A stretch of 64,000 nucleotides of DNA from Blastopirellula marina DSM 3645 (GTDB lineage Bacteria > Planctomycetota > Planctomycetia > Pirellulales > Pirellulaceae): positions 12,028 to 76,027 of the forward strand of contig NZ_CH672376.1 in assembly GCF_000153105.1 (NCBI RefSeq). The letters run 5' to 3'. This document shows, in pieces, positions 18,100-26,898 of the stretch. The translations under genes and the position numbers were made by a program. The notes under the pieces are model-generated. The model did not search any database and had not been told where the DNA came from. It worked only from the letters and a program-made list of their open reading frames with translations. The stretch's first letter is position 1. Every line of letters begins with the position of its first letter.

Positions 18100-19404
18100 C
18101 TAGGCGCTGGCTCGCATCTTTTGCGAGTGTCCCCGTTCGGCGGCCGCGAGACGAGCGGCCTGTTTTTCGAGATCTTCGTGCCGTACCGAGAGCCATTGCT
18201 GGAAGCGGCGATATTCTTCGGCGATCTCGGTGCGACGTTCCTCGAGTCGAGCGAGCAACTCTTTCACTTCGTTCTCGCGACGTCGCCAAATTCCAGCGGC
18301 GTCTTCATGCGACTGGCGAATCTTGACTCGCAACTCCGCCGTGCGTCGCGTCAGTTCGGCGGTTGGCGTTTGTCGCATCAATTCGGGCCAAAGTTCGGCG
18401 ACGACCAGTTGCGACTCAAGCGCTTCGCGATGTTTTTCCCGCAGTTCCCGTTCAATCTGTTCGACCGCCGCATGCCGTTGTTCCAGCCGTGATTGACGCT
18501 CGTCCAATTGCGCGGCCAGCTGAATCAATTCGGTCTCGCCGCGCCGACGGACTTTCTCTTGCAGTTCGCGTTGTCGCAATACTTCCGCTTCCCATTGTTC
18601 GCGCTCCCGAGCCAGATCGGCCTGCCCGCGCGTGTAGACCAGCGCGTCGCCGGCCTGGCTTCGCTGGGCGTCGGCAAGTTGGGAGGCGATTTCATCGAGT
18701 TCGATTTTTCGCGCTTCGAGAGCCGCGTGACGATCTTCCAGTTGCCGCTCACGTTCGTGGAGCTGGGTCGAAAATTTCTCGATCGCCGCTTGCTGGGCTT
18801 TGACTTCGGCTAGTTTGCGATCGACGGCGCGGCGCTCGGCGGTCGACTTCTCTTCAAGCGACTCTTGCGTAATCCGCAACTGCGAAGCGCTTTTCGCCAA
18901 GCGCGCGTCTTCACGCTTCTGTGCTCCGCGCGTTTGTTCGAGTTTGCCGGCTTGCTGGTCAAGCTTGATGACTTGCGATTCCAACTCGTTTTGCCGATCA
19001 TTCAGCGCGGCGTCGCGCTGATCCAGCTCGCGGTCGCGGCGATCGAGCAGTTTGGTCCGTTCGGCCAGCGCGGCCGCTTGTTGTTCGACGCCGAGTCGCG
19101 CGATCCTGGTTTCGTTATCAATCGCGGCCAGTTGCGACTGCAATTGCGCCTCGCGGCGTTCTAATTCGGCGCGCTGCTCGCGGAGGATCGCCGCAAGCTC
19201 TTCCAGATGGCGACGCTGGGCCGGCGATAGTTCGCTCGGCTCCAGTTTGGCGACGATGTCGTCTTCAATGTTTTCGGCAGCCGGCGAAGAACCTGCGGCG
19301 ACACTAGGGACATGCGGTCCATCAACGCGCAGCGCATCGACCGGCTTCTTTTCGGCCGTCGGCGAAAGCGTCGGATTCTGTTTTGTTTTGCGCTGAGTTG
19401 CCAT
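18100..19404 (-). CDS. Long coiled-coil protein, unknown function
   Basis: The 434-residue product is almost entirely alpha-helical and rich in Glu, Arg, Gln, Leu and Ala. From about residue 60 on it shows heptad-like repeats (for example RRHLEELAAILREQRAELER and ERERQLEDRHAALEARKIEL). The N-terminal 55 residues are Pro/Thr-rich and likely disordered. There is no signal peptide or membrane segment, so it should be a cytoplasmic structural or scaffold protein. Start is unsure: ATG at 19402-19404 is used, but the frame is open to another ATG at 19488, and neither has a clear ribosome-binding site. A shared terminator lies between this gene's 5' side and thioredoxin's 3' side. Confidence 0.7.
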   Translation of the reverse strand: MATQRKTKQNPTLSPTAEKKPVDALRVDGPHVPSVAAGSSPAAENIEDDIVAKLEPSELSPAQRRHLEELAAILREQRAELERREAQLQSQLAAIDNETRIARLGVEQQAAALAERTKLLDRRDRELDQRDAALNDRQNELESQVIKLDQQAGKLEQTRGAQKREDARLAKSASQLRITQESLEEKSTAERRAVDRKLAEVKAQQAAIEKFSTQLHERERQLEDRHAALEARKIELDEIASQLADAQRSQAGDALVYTRGQADLAREREQWEAEVLRQRELQEKVRRRGETELIQLAAQLDERQSRLEQRHAAVEQIERELREKHREALESQLVVAELWPELMRQTPTAELTRRTAELRVKIRQSHEDAAGIWRRRENEVKELLARLEERRTEIAEEYRRFQQWLSVRHEDLEKQAARLAAAERGHSQKMRASA

Positions 19405-19522
19405 GTCGCGATCGACGAGTTTGCTAGCGTTACAACCGGAAAAGTTCACCGCTCTTGTTTCGTCATCGGCAAAGACCCTCGTCGACATTCAACTTGGTTC
19501 GTCTTGGTAAACTATTGCGCAT

Positions 19523-19553
19523 AAAAAAAGGGAGACCAAAGTCTCCCTTTTCT
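19523..19553. terminator. Rho-independent terminator, probably for trxA (minus strand)
   Basis: AAAAAGGGAGAC pairs with GTCTCCCTTTT across a CAAA loop. It lies downstream of trxA on the minus strand, where the A run reads as a T tract, and upstream of the coiled-coil gene. Confidence 0.88.
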
Positions 19554-19602
19554 CTTTTTTGCTATCGTTGCTGTCGTTATCGATCAGTGCCGGCAAGCCC
19601 CA

Positions 19603-19923
19603 TTAGCCTTTGGCGCTGTCGATTGCTTCTTGCAGTTTCGATTTCGGCTGCACGCCCATGAACTGCGAAACGACTTCGCCGTCTTTGAAGATCATGACCG
19701 TGGGAATGCTCTGGATTCCGTATTTGCGAGCCAGACTCGGGTTCTGATCGGTATCGACCTTGCCGACCTTGGCGCCGCTTTCGTATTCCTGGCTTAGTTG
19801 ATCGATGACCGGAGCGAGTTGACGGCAGGGGCCGCACCAGGGCGCCCAAAAGTCAACGAGAACCGGCTCGGTCGACTGCAGTACTTCCGTCTCGAAATTT
19901 GCTTCGTTAAATTCCTTCGCCAT
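19603..19923 (-). CDS. trxA: Thioredoxin
   Basis: The 106-residue cytoplasmic thioredoxin has the active site WCGPC in VDFWAPWCGPCRQLAPVIDQ (Cys pair near residues 31-34), the cis-proline loop GIQSIPTVMIFKDGE, and the buried aspartate in VLVDFWAP. It reduces disulfides in ribonucleotide reductase and other substrates using thioredoxin reductase. Length is exactly typical. It is a single-gene unit with a terminator downstream. Confidence 0.97.
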   Translation of the reverse strand: MAKEFNEANFETEVLQSTEPVLVDFWAPWCGPCRQLAPVIDQLSQEYESGAKVGKVDTDQNPSLARKYGIQSIPTVMIFKDGEVVSQFMGVQPKSKLQEAIDSAKG

Positions 19924-20123
19924 GGCGAATCATCTCCACAACCGTAAAATGTCTCATTAAAAAGCGCCAACGATCCAGGCGCTTCTGGTTTTGCTGGCAG
20001 AAACCGCTCAATTATAGGTGGGGGTGAGGGGGTGTCAACGAACCCGACCCTCTCACCAAACCCTCCTCAAGCCGCTTTTGACCTGCTCTACCGCGTCTGC
20101 GGTGTTACTTATTAGGATGCTCT

Positions 20124-20468
20124 ATGGCCGCCCAGGTTACGATCTATCACAATCCCCGCTGCCAAAAGAGCCGGCAAACGCTCCAACTGTTGCGCTCGCA
20201 TGGGGTTGAGCCCCAGGTCGTCGAGTATCTGAAGACGCCGCCCGATGCACAGACGCTAGCAAAATTGGTGAAACAGCTGGGGGGGCAAGCAAGCGATCTG
20301 GTCCGCGATAAAGATTGGAGAAAGCTCGGATTGCCGCAACTCGAGGATCCTCAGCAGATCTTCCAGACATTGGCGGAACGCCCTGAGCTGATCGAGCGTC
20401 CGATTGTTGTCTGCGGCGGAAAGGCGCGACTCGGCCGTCCCCCCGAGAATGTCCTGGAATTGCTGTAG
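20124..20468 (+). CDS. arsC: ArsC-family glutaredoxin-like arsenate reductase
   Basis: The 114-residue protein has the ArsC/Spx thioredoxin-fold signature YHNPRCQKSRQTLQLL with a single catalytic Cys (residue 13), EYLKTPPDAQTL, and the C-terminal RPIVVCGGKARLGRPPENVL with the arginine expected in ArsC. It would use glutathione or a related thiol to reduce arsenate. No other ars gene is close; housekeeping ArsC homologues such as YffB often have no arsenic role, so the function is tentative. Confidence 0.85.
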   Translation: MAAQVTIYHNPRCQKSRQTLQLLRSHGVEPQVVEYLKTPPDAQTLAKLVKQLGGQASDLVRDKDWRKLGLPQLEDPQQIFQTLAERPELIERPIVVCGGKARLGRPPENVLELL

Positions 20469-20642
20469 TTCTACGGCGGTTTCTCGCCCCGCGGTTCTCG
20501 CATTCCCCTGTCCGCAACGGCTATAGTAGACTTGTCCTCCTGCTTTTCGCTAAGCGACTCGCTTGGCGCCCATCGACGAAAACCTGCGAGAGTCGATGAC
20601 GATACCGTCACCGGCGCTTATCCATAAACATAGAAACGACTC

Positions 20643-21557
20643 ATGGCTGATTACGTGGTCCGTTACGGGTCGATGCGTCTGCTCGGCGTATTCTCGGCTC
20701 GAGCGAAAGACGAGTTTCAACGGGACGAGTCGGTCATCGTGCGCACCAAGCGCGGTCTGGAACATGGCGCGGTCCTTTGCCTGGCGACCGATCAGGCAGT
20801 CGAAATGCTTCCCGATCCGACGCGCGGCCATATCTTGCGCGGGATGACGGCCGAAGACGAAGGCGAAATCACGCACCTGCGCGAGAACGCATCGCGCGAG
20901 TTTGACCTGTGCCGCAAGTTTGTCGAGCAGCTGAAGTTGGAAATGCAGTTGGTCGATATCGAGCATCTGTTCGGCGGCGAGCGGATCGTGATTTATTACC
21001 TGGCCGAAAATCGGGTCGACTTTCGCGATCTGGTCAAACTGCTCGCGGCCGAGTTTCATACCCGAATCGAAATGCGACAGATCGGCGTCCGCGACGAAGC
21101 GAAGCTGCTGGCCGACTACGGCGACTGCGGCAAGCCCGTTTGTTGCAACACGCATTTGTCCGAGATGCCGCCGGTCTCGATGAAGATGGCCAAGCTGCAA
21201 AAAGCGACGCTCGATCCGACGAAGATCAGCGGGCGTTGCGGCCGCCTAAAATGTTGTCTTCGTTACGAGTACGATACGTACGAAGAGTTGCAGCGCGAAT
21301 TGCCGCCGATCGGCTCCGAAGTCGTGACCCGCGATGGTCGCGGCAAAGTGATCAATCAAGAGATCCTCGCCAGCCAGGTGCTGTTGCGAATGGAAGACAA
21401 TCGCACGATTCTGGTCGACGCTGCGGAAGTATTGTCGGTGGTGAAAGCGGCGCCTCCGCAATCCAAAAAGCGCCGAAAACCAGACCGCAACGAAAATTCC
21501 TCGCAAAATAAAAGTAGCGAGCCGCCGTCAGCCGATGATGCTCCTGCGTCTCCCTAA
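20643..21557 (+). CDS. PSP1-domain protein (RicT/YaaT-like)
   Basis: The 304-residue protein has the PSP1 domain: VVRYGSMRLLGVFSARAKDE, then DIEHLFGGERIVIYYLAENR and the cysteine-rich YGDCGKPVCCNTHL with SGRCGRLKCCLRYEYDTYEE. These Cys residues ligate iron-sulfur clusters in the B. subtilis RicA/F/T complex, which matures mRNAs and affects biofilm and competence. The last 40 residues are a charged, likely disordered tail (KKRRKPDRNENSSQNKSSEP). The ATG at 20643 is well placed. It is followed at 80 bases by a Minf_1886-family gene. RNA-maturation function is inferred from the family. Confidence 0.88.
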   Translation: MADYVVRYGSMRLLGVFSARAKDEFQRDESVIVRTKRGLEHGAVLCLATDQAVEMLPDPTRGHILRGMTAEDEGEITHLRENASREFDLCRKFVEQLKLEMQLVDIEHLFGGERIVIYYLAENRVDFRDLVKLLAAEFHTRIEMRQIGVRDEAKLLADYGDCGKPVCCNTHLSEMPPVSMKMAKLQKATLDPTKISGRCGRLKCCLRYEYDTYEELQRELPPIGSEVVTRDGRGKVINQEILASQVLLRMEDNRTILVDAAEVLSVVKAAPPQSKKRRKPDRNENSSQNKSSEPPSADDAPASP

Positions 21558-21636
21558 TACGGATGTTCCCGCGTTCCAATCAAGGTCGCTCATCCTCCCA
21601 ATCCATGCTCCACATTTCGCCCAGCTAGCGTACGAC

Positions 21637-22134
21637 ATGACAGACGAAACTTATTCCGACTTTATGCGGATGTTGAAAGAGGATCCGCGATTTAAGCTGG
21701 AAGCGTACCAGTTTGTACGCGAAGCATTGTCGTTCGGTCAGAACCTCTTCGAATTGGAAGATGATGACGATGACGAAGAGGAGCTCGACCTCGACGAAGA
21801 AATGATTCTGGACGAAGAAGAGTTCGATGACGACGAAGAAGATGACATCGAATGGAGCGAACCGGAACGTCACCTGACTGGGCAAATGCTGTGCGAAGCG
21901 ATTCGCAACTTCGCCCAGCAGCAATATGGCTTGATGGCCAAGACGGTGCTCAACAGTTGGGGAATCGAGACGACAGGGCACTTTGGCGATATCGTCTATA
22001 ACCTGATCGAAATCGGCATGATGAAAAAGTCGCCGCAAGATCGCCGCGAAGACTTTGACGATGTCTACGATTTCGACGCGGCGTTTGTCCGCGATTTTCG
22101 CATTGAAGTCTCGGAGGAATCTTCGCCGCGATGA
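21637..22134 (+). CDS. Minf_1886-family protein with acidic insert
   Basis: The 165-residue product matches the Minf_1886 family, with RFKLEAYQFVREALSFGQ near the start and RHLTGQMLCEAIRNFAQQQY, TVLNSWGIETTGHFGDIVYN and IEIGMMKKSPQDRREDFDD after a run of about 40 residues that is nearly all Asp/Glu (EDDDDDEEELDLDEE...). The insert divides the conserved N- and C-terminal parts. The function is not known; it is widespread in planctomycetes and Verrucomicrobia. The ATG at 21637 fits the conserved start. Its stop overlaps the next small ORF by ATGA. Confidence 0.88.
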   Translation: MTDETYSDFMRMLKEDPRFKLEAYQFVREALSFGQNLFELEDDDDDEEELDLDEEMILDEEEFDDDEEDDIEWSEPERHLTGQMLCEAIRNFAQQQYGLMAKTVLNSWGIETTGHFGDIVYNLIEIGMMKKSPQDRREDFDDVYDFDAAFVRDFRIEVSEESSPR

Positions 22135-22298
22135 AACGTTCGTCCTCGAAATCAAAGTCGCCATCGCTCCCCCCGTCGCCGTACATGCTGCCGACCTCGG
22201 ATCCGCCGGTCAAACGACCGGCGGCGCTCCGCTGGATGTTGGCGCTGTTGGCCGCTTGGCTGATGTTTCTCGTCGCGATGGCGTCGGATCGGCTTTGA
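22131..22298 (+). CDS. Short membrane protein, unknown, overlapping the Minf_1886 gene
   Basis: A 55-residue ORF starts at ATG 22131 in an ATGA overlap with the upstream stop, so it is likely translationally coupled. It has a basic, Ser/Pro-rich N-terminus (MKRSSSKSKSPSLPPSPYML) and a single membrane helix (ALRWMLALLAAWLMFLVAMA). GGAGGA lies 13 bases upstream. It is too short for confident family assignment but overlap, composition and codon usage support it. Confidence 0.5.
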   Translation: MKRSSSKSKSPSLPPSPYMLPTSDPPVKRPAALRWMLALLAAWLMFLVAMASDRL

Positions 22299-23269
22299 TA
22301 GCAGATGGTGGGCCATGATAGCTCTGCTATCACCGGCCGACGAAGTTGGTAAGAAGCATCGTGCCGGTATCGCACCCAAACCGGTGGGGCTCTTTCGGTT
22401 GGAACTCGCAAAGTTCCATTCACTGCCTAGCAGAAACGGATGCGTCCTCGGGCTACGCCGCCGCGATAGCGCAGCTATCGCGACCACCCGAAAAGGATTG
22501 CGACTTCTCAATCGCGGCTAAAGGCGCAAAAAAGAAGCCGCCTTCGAACGCGCAGGGAAGCACGCTCCAAGGCGGCATTCGATGCAGTCGGCCACGCGAA
22601 CCAAAGGCTGGATGGGCCCTTTTTGACGTCCGCAGCAAGTGCTCGCTTGAAATTGACGCTTCGGATCGATCCAGTAGGAGGATCCATTTCGAGCGCGAAC
22701 TAGCCGAGATTCGCCACAATTATCGAAGAAGGGAACATGTGGCTGCGACAATACGCCGCAGATGGACGAATCGCGATCAATCAAGCGAGCAGTAAACCGA
22801 CTGCTCGTGGTGGTACGACGTTTCTCCGTCGTCCCGACGGCAATATCGCGCATCCCTTCGCGTCAACTCACTATGACTAGGCTCTCTCGCTACAAGACAT
22901 TTTTGTCCAGCGGCGAAAAAGCCGAACGTGACGCATTTTTTTGAGAGGGGTCTTTGACGGTGCGACCTCTAAATCGCCGATCTTAGAATCGCCATTTTAG
23001 AATCACAGTCGTCAAAACTGGTGCTTCCAGAAACGTCAACCTAGCGAAACGTCCAGCAAAGTTCAAGCAAAAACCATGAGATTATATCCATCCTGGGGGT
23101 ATTTCTCTCGACTTGATGCGAGCGTGGTCGCATGCCAGAATCGTGGCTTGCCTCTTTTAACGCGCAAGCCACTTTTTGTGCTGCGTCGATCCATGCAGGT
23201 GGATCGGAAAGAGACTCGCGAGAGAAGATCGATCGCGACTTTGCGCCTTGTATGGAGTTCAATCCAAAG
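22299..23269. other. Long region without a convincing gene
   Basis: These 971 bases have no ORF with family resemblance. Visible are a perfect 9-bp hairpin (CGCGATAGC/GCTATCGCG, 22462-22482, loop GCA), a shorter hairpin near 22314-22329, and a 47-residue ORF at 22737-22880 after GAAGGG that may or may not be real. An A/T-rich stretch near 22895-23020 probably holds the groES promoter. The region could be decayed gene material or regulatory RNA. Confidence 0.35.
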
Positions 23270-23557
23270 ATGAAGATCGTTCCCCTTGGTGATAACCTGG
23301 TGGTGAAACGTCTCGACGCCGAAGAGACGACCGCCGGCGGCATTGTGCTACCCACCGCTGCTCAAGAGAAACCCAAGCAAGGACGCGTACTGAGCGTCGG
23401 CGATGGGCGACTGTTGGTCGACGGCAAACGGGCGCCGCACGACGTCAAAGAAGGGGATCGCGTCTTGTTCTCCTCCTGGGCAGGAACCGAGATCAAAGTT
23501 GGAGATCAAGAACTGTTGATCATGAGCGAAGCCGAAATTTTGGCCGTGCTCGAATAA
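23270..23557 (+). CDS. groES: GroES co-chaperonin (10 kDa chaperonin)
   Basis: The 95-residue protein caps GroEL during protein folding in the cytoplasm. It shows the family start MKIVPLGDNLVVKRLDAEE, the mobile loop TTAGGIVLPTAAQEKPKQG with the hydrophobic IVL GroEL-contact motif, and the C-terminal strand EILAVLE. The frame is open upstream from 23132; an ATG at 23252 is possible but the ATG at 23270 matches the conserved start. There is no groEL adjacent, which is unusual; a CIRCE element is not visible. Confidence 0.93.
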   Translation: MKIVPLGDNLVVKRLDAEETTAGGIVLPTAAQEKPKQGRVLSVGDGRLLVDGKRAPHDVKEGDRVLFSSWAGTEIKVGDQELLIMSEAEILAVLE

Positions 23558-23723
23558 TCGCTACAAATAGAACTTGCTGGCCTCCTCGGCCAGCGGTCCT
23601 AGAATGGAAGCATCCCACCGAAAAATCGGGGTGGCAGGCCAGTAAAGTGCTAACGCCGGTTTCCGAGCGGATCCATAGCAGGATCCGCTCTTAGGTACTT
23701 TCATTCCAGAAGAGGAAATCTTG

Positions 23724-24854
23724 ATGCTTGCTCTTTTCACGCTCCGCAAAGGCCTCCTTGGTCGGGCACTAGCGTTTGCTGCGCTAGTCGCATTTACGTC
23801 GCCTATCCTGGCCGCCGACGACGATCGCGCCGCCTATGACAAAGCGATCACTTCGGCTGTTAATTTTCTGACTGCTCAACAAAACGAAGATGGTTCGTTC
23901 AGCGACGCTGCGCCGATCGGCGTCACCGGCCTGTGCGCAGCCGGAATTCTCGAACATGGCCGCACCGCTGATGATCCGGTGGTGAAGAAGGCCCTGACCT
24001 TCCTCGAATCAAACATCAAGGAAGATGGCGGCATCTACGGCGAAGGAAGCAACCACAAAAATTACGAGACCTCGCTGTCGGTCCTCGCCTTCGCGGCGGC
24101 CAACAAAGATGGTCGCTACGACAAGCTGCTCGCCGGTACTGACAAGTTCCTCAAAGGAATTCAGTGGGACGCCAGCGAAGAAAAGGAAGAATCGGATCCG
24201 TTTTACGGCGGCGCCGGATACGGCGGTCACAAACGACCTGACCTGTCGAACACCGCATTCATGATGGAAGCGCTGAAAGCGACCGGAACCGGCCCCGATG
24301 ATGAAGCGATGAAAAAGGCGCTCATCTTCGTCTCGCGCTGTCAGAACCTAGAGTCGGAACATAACACGTCGGAGTTTCCGGCCAAAAACCCTGACGGCGG
24401 TTTCTACTACACCATCGCCGCAGGCGGCAGCAGCCAAGCCGGCGAAACACCCAACGGCGGACTGCGTAGCTATGCGTCGATGACCTACGCCGGTCTGAAG
24501 AGCATGATCTACGCCGGTCTCGACAAAGATGATGAGCGCGTCAAAGCGGCCGTCGCCTGGTTGGGCAAGCATTACACGCTGGACGAAAATCCCGGCATGG
24601 GCCAACAAGGATTGTTCTACTTCTACGTCACTTGCGCCAAAGCGCTCGACGCACTGGGCGATGAAGAGTTTGTCACCGCCGACGGAACCAAGCATCCATG
24701 GCGCGCCGAACTGCGAGCCGAACTGCTCGGACGTCAACAAAAGGACGGCAGCTGGGTCAACGAAACGACTCGCTGGATGGAAGGCAATCCGCAACTGGTC
24801 ACCGGCTATACGCTGCTGGCGATCAAATATGCCCAGCCGACCGCAGCCAAGTAA
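23724..24854 (+). CDS. Exported prenyltransferase/squalene-cyclase-like repeat protein
   Basis: The 376-residue product has a signal peptide (cleavage near SPILAADDD) and repeated alpha-alpha barrel motifs: FLTAQQNEDGSFSD, FLKGIQWDAS, NPDGGFYY and LLGRQQKDGSWVNE. These QxxxG(S/G)W/F repeats define the prenyltransferase/squalene oxidase superfamily. The catalytic DxDD of squalene-hopene cyclases is not seen, so this is a repeat-fold protein rather than a cyclase; such exported members are common in planctomycetes. The ATG at 23724 follows GAGGAAA. A strong terminator ends the unit. Confidence 0.85.
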   Translation: MLALFTLRKGLLGRALAFAALVAFTSPILAADDDRAAYDKAITSAVNFLTAQQNEDGSFSDAAPIGVTGLCAAGILEHGRTADDPVVKKALTFLESNIKEDGGIYGEGSNHKNYETSLSVLAFAAANKDGRYDKLLAGTDKFLKGIQWDASEEKEESDPFYGGAGYGGHKRPDLSNTAFMMEALKATGTGPDDEAMKKALIFVSRCQNLESEHNTSEFPAKNPDGGFYYTIAAGGSSQAGETPNGGLRSYASMTYAGLKSMIYAGLDKDDERVKAAVAWLGKHYTLDENPGMGQQGLFYFYVTCAKALDALGDEEFVTADGTKHPWRAELRAELLGRQQKDGSWVNETTRWMEGNPQLVTGYTLLAIKYAQPTAAK

Positions 24855-24880
24855 GATCTCTTGCCGCTTACGAAAAGCTC

Positions 24881-24914
24881 AAAGCATGCCAAGACGATCT
24901 TGGCATGCTTTTTT
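24881..24914 (+). terminator. Rho-independent terminator
   Basis: AGCATGCCAAGA (24883-24894) pairs perfectly with TCTTGGCATGCT (24898-24909) and is followed by a T run, 27 bases after the repeat-protein gene. Confidence 0.93.
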
Positions 24915-24985
24915 GTGCGCCCACCTCTTCGGTTCGCTAAGATCATAGCTTGTTCAAAGGCCCGACGACCACGAGACCCGAATCG

Positions 24986-25687
24986 ATGACTCACTTGCCG
25001 CGAGCGTTTACTCGACAATGCTTCGCCGTTGTCGCCTGTCTGTTGGCGCTCGGCGCCGGCTGTCAGCGACCGACCGACGGCTCTGCGGATCCCAATCGCC
25101 CCCACACTTCCACACTTACCGACCAGTGGAAGAATCCCAACGGCTCTATTCGTTGGCCTCCCAATGAAGGGTTTGCAGGCAAGCCCCAAGAAGTGAAGAT
25201 CGCGATCGGCGTCCAGTTGGAACGTTACGGCTATCCCGGCGGCTCGTTCGTAGCGCCGCTCGGAGAACCCGCGCCGGAACTTTCGATGGCGCCCGGCACG
25301 ATCGACAAGCCGTATCATGTTTACAAAGTGCTGAAACCGCTGCCGGCGCTGGAAGGGAAAGCGGCGCCCTGGTTTGATCAGCCCGGCGGCGGCGTGCAGT
25401 ACGACCTGGTCAAGTCGATCGAACACTGGCTTGAACGCGGCTATCTCGAGCAGGTAAAGCAAACGATGAATCTGGAAGAATTGGCGAAAAAATTGGAAGC
25501 GAGCAACGTACCGGACGACATGGTTTCGCTGGTCGGCGGGCTCCCCAACGAAGCGCATTGCATCGAACAATGGGCCGATGGAACGTGGCGCACCTATTAC
25601 AGCGAGCGCGGGCGACGCTCTGGGCTCAAGACCTTTGAGACCGAAGAAGCGGCGTGTGAGGATTTGTATCGCACGGTGGTGAAATGA
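24986..25687 (+). CDS. Lipoprotein, unknown function
   Basis: The 233-residue protein has a lipobox at ALGAGC (Cys near residue 26) after a hydrophobic leader, followed by a low-complexity linker. The mature part contains a proline-rich centre and a C-terminal segment (VGGLPNEAHCIEQWADGTWR, YYSERGRRSGLKTFETEEAA) that looks folded. I recognise no family. It is likely anchored in the cytoplasmic or outer membrane. The ATG at 24986 is chosen; the frame is open upstream to 24950. It is monocistronic as far as visible. Confidence 0.65.
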   Translation: MTHLPRAFTRQCFAVVACLLALGAGCQRPTDGSADPNRPHTSTLTDQWKNPNGSIRWPPNEGFAGKPQEVKIAIGVQLERYGYPGGSFVAPLGEPAPELSMAPGTIDKPYHVYKVLKPLPALEGKAAPWFDQPGGGVQYDLVKSIEHWLERGYLEQVKQTMNLEELAKKLEASNVPDDMVSLVGGLPNEAHCIEQWADGTWRTYYSERGRRSGLKTFETEEAACEDLYRTVVK

Positions 25688-25837
25688 CCGTCAATCCGAT
25701 TCACCGCTCAACTTCACGAATCGCTTCGTTCATCGAATCTTTATCTACATCCGATAGATTCATTCTGATCGGCGCTTGGGGTGATATCGCCCTTCGGTAA
25801 TGCGCCAGCGGGTAACTTCTTTTCCAAGGAGCATTCG

Positions 25838-26815
25838 ATGATAACTCGCTGTTCGATCTTTCTGTTGACCGCATTACTGCTTCTGGCCGCGACACAATTG
25901 ACATTCGCCCAAGCGGCAGTCGACGCGAAGCTTCCCAAGTACAGAGACGTGCAAGGCATCGCCGGCACGATCAGCAGCAAGGGTTCGGACACGATGAACA
26001 ATCTTATGTCATTGTGGGCTGACAAATTTGAAGATATCTACCCCAACGTCAAAGTCGAGATCGAAGGGAAAGGGTCGTCGACGGCGCCCGATGCGCTAAC
26101 CAAGGGAACCGCGATGTTCGGTCCCATGAGTCGCCCGATGAAAAAGTCCGAGATCGATGCGTTCGAAAAGCGTTACCAATACAAACCGACGCAGCTAGGA
26201 ACCTCGGTCGATATGCTAGCGGTGTTTGTTCACAACAACAATCCAATCTCGGGTCTCACGTTCGAGCAATTGGACGGTATTTTCTCGAGCACGAGAAAAG
26301 GGGGTTCCGACGAAATCACGACTTGGGGACAGCTTGGCCTGAAGGGGAATTTAGCCGGTGAAAGAATCAGTCTCTACGGTCGCAACGCAGCGTCAGGCAC
26401 CTATGGCTATTTCAAAGAGAAGGCCCTCTTTGAAGGCGACTATCGCGACACGGTGCAAGAACAACCCGGCAGCGCCGCCGTAGTGCAATCGGTCGCCAAT
26501 GACCTAGCCGGCATCGGCTACAGCGGAATCGGCTATAAGATCAACGGCGTCCGCACCGTTCCGCTAGCGAAAGAAGGAAACAAATTTGTTGCGCCCACGC
26601 TTGAAAACGTCAGCAGCTATCCGCTGTCGCGGTACCTATTGATCGGCGTCAATTTCGACGGAAAATCGCTCCCTCCGCTGCAGCGAGAGTTCATCAAGTT
26701 CATCTACAGCCAAGAGGGACAAGTCGAAGTGATCAAAGACGGCTATCTTCCGTTGAACGCTGTCCAAGCGAAGGAACAGCTGAAGTTTGTGAAGCTCTCG
26801 TTCGCCGATTATTGA
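25838..26815 (+). CDS. pstS: PstS-like phosphate-binding protein
   Basis: The 325-residue exported protein has a signal peptide ending near LTFAQAA and the PstS ligand-loop pattern: TISSKGSDTMNNLMSLWADK, EGKGSSTAPDALTKGTAMFG, LYGRNAASGTYGYFKEKALF and IGYSGIGYKI. PstS delivers phosphate to the PstCAB ABC transporter in the periplasm. AAGGAG lies 7 bases before ATG 25838. No pstC, pstA or pstB gene is present nearby, so this is a solitary binding protein; it may serve a distant transporter or a sensory role. Confidence 0.88.
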   Translation: MITRCSIFLLTALLLLAATQLTFAQAAVDAKLPKYRDVQGIAGTISSKGSDTMNNLMSLWADKFEDIYPNVKVEIEGKGSSTAPDALTKGTAMFGPMSRPMKKSEIDAFEKRYQYKPTQLGTSVDMLAVFVHNNNPISGLTFEQLDGIFSSTRKGGSDEITTWGQLGLKGNLAGERISLYGRNAASGTYGYFKEKALFEGDYRDTVQEQPGSAAVVQSVANDLAGIGYSGIGYKINGVRTVPLAKEGNKFVAPTLENVSSYPLSRYLLIGVNFDGKSLPPLQREFIKFIYSQEGQVEVIKDGYLPLNAVQAKEQLKFVKLSFADY

Positions 26816-26898
26816 GCAAAAGGGCCGCGGATTCCTCTCTAGGAGCATTCCCTAGCTCAGCGTTATCCTGGTGGTGTTCCACGAAACAGGAGAATCCG

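Noticed and set aside
22737..22880. A 47-residue ORF after GAAGGG
   Set aside because: Too short and without any family resemblance to list as a gene; kept only as part of the region note.
23630..23660. Half of a CIRCE-like element (AAAGTGCTAA) after groES
   Set aside because: The other half (TTAGCACTC) is missing and the site is downstream of groES rather than upstream.
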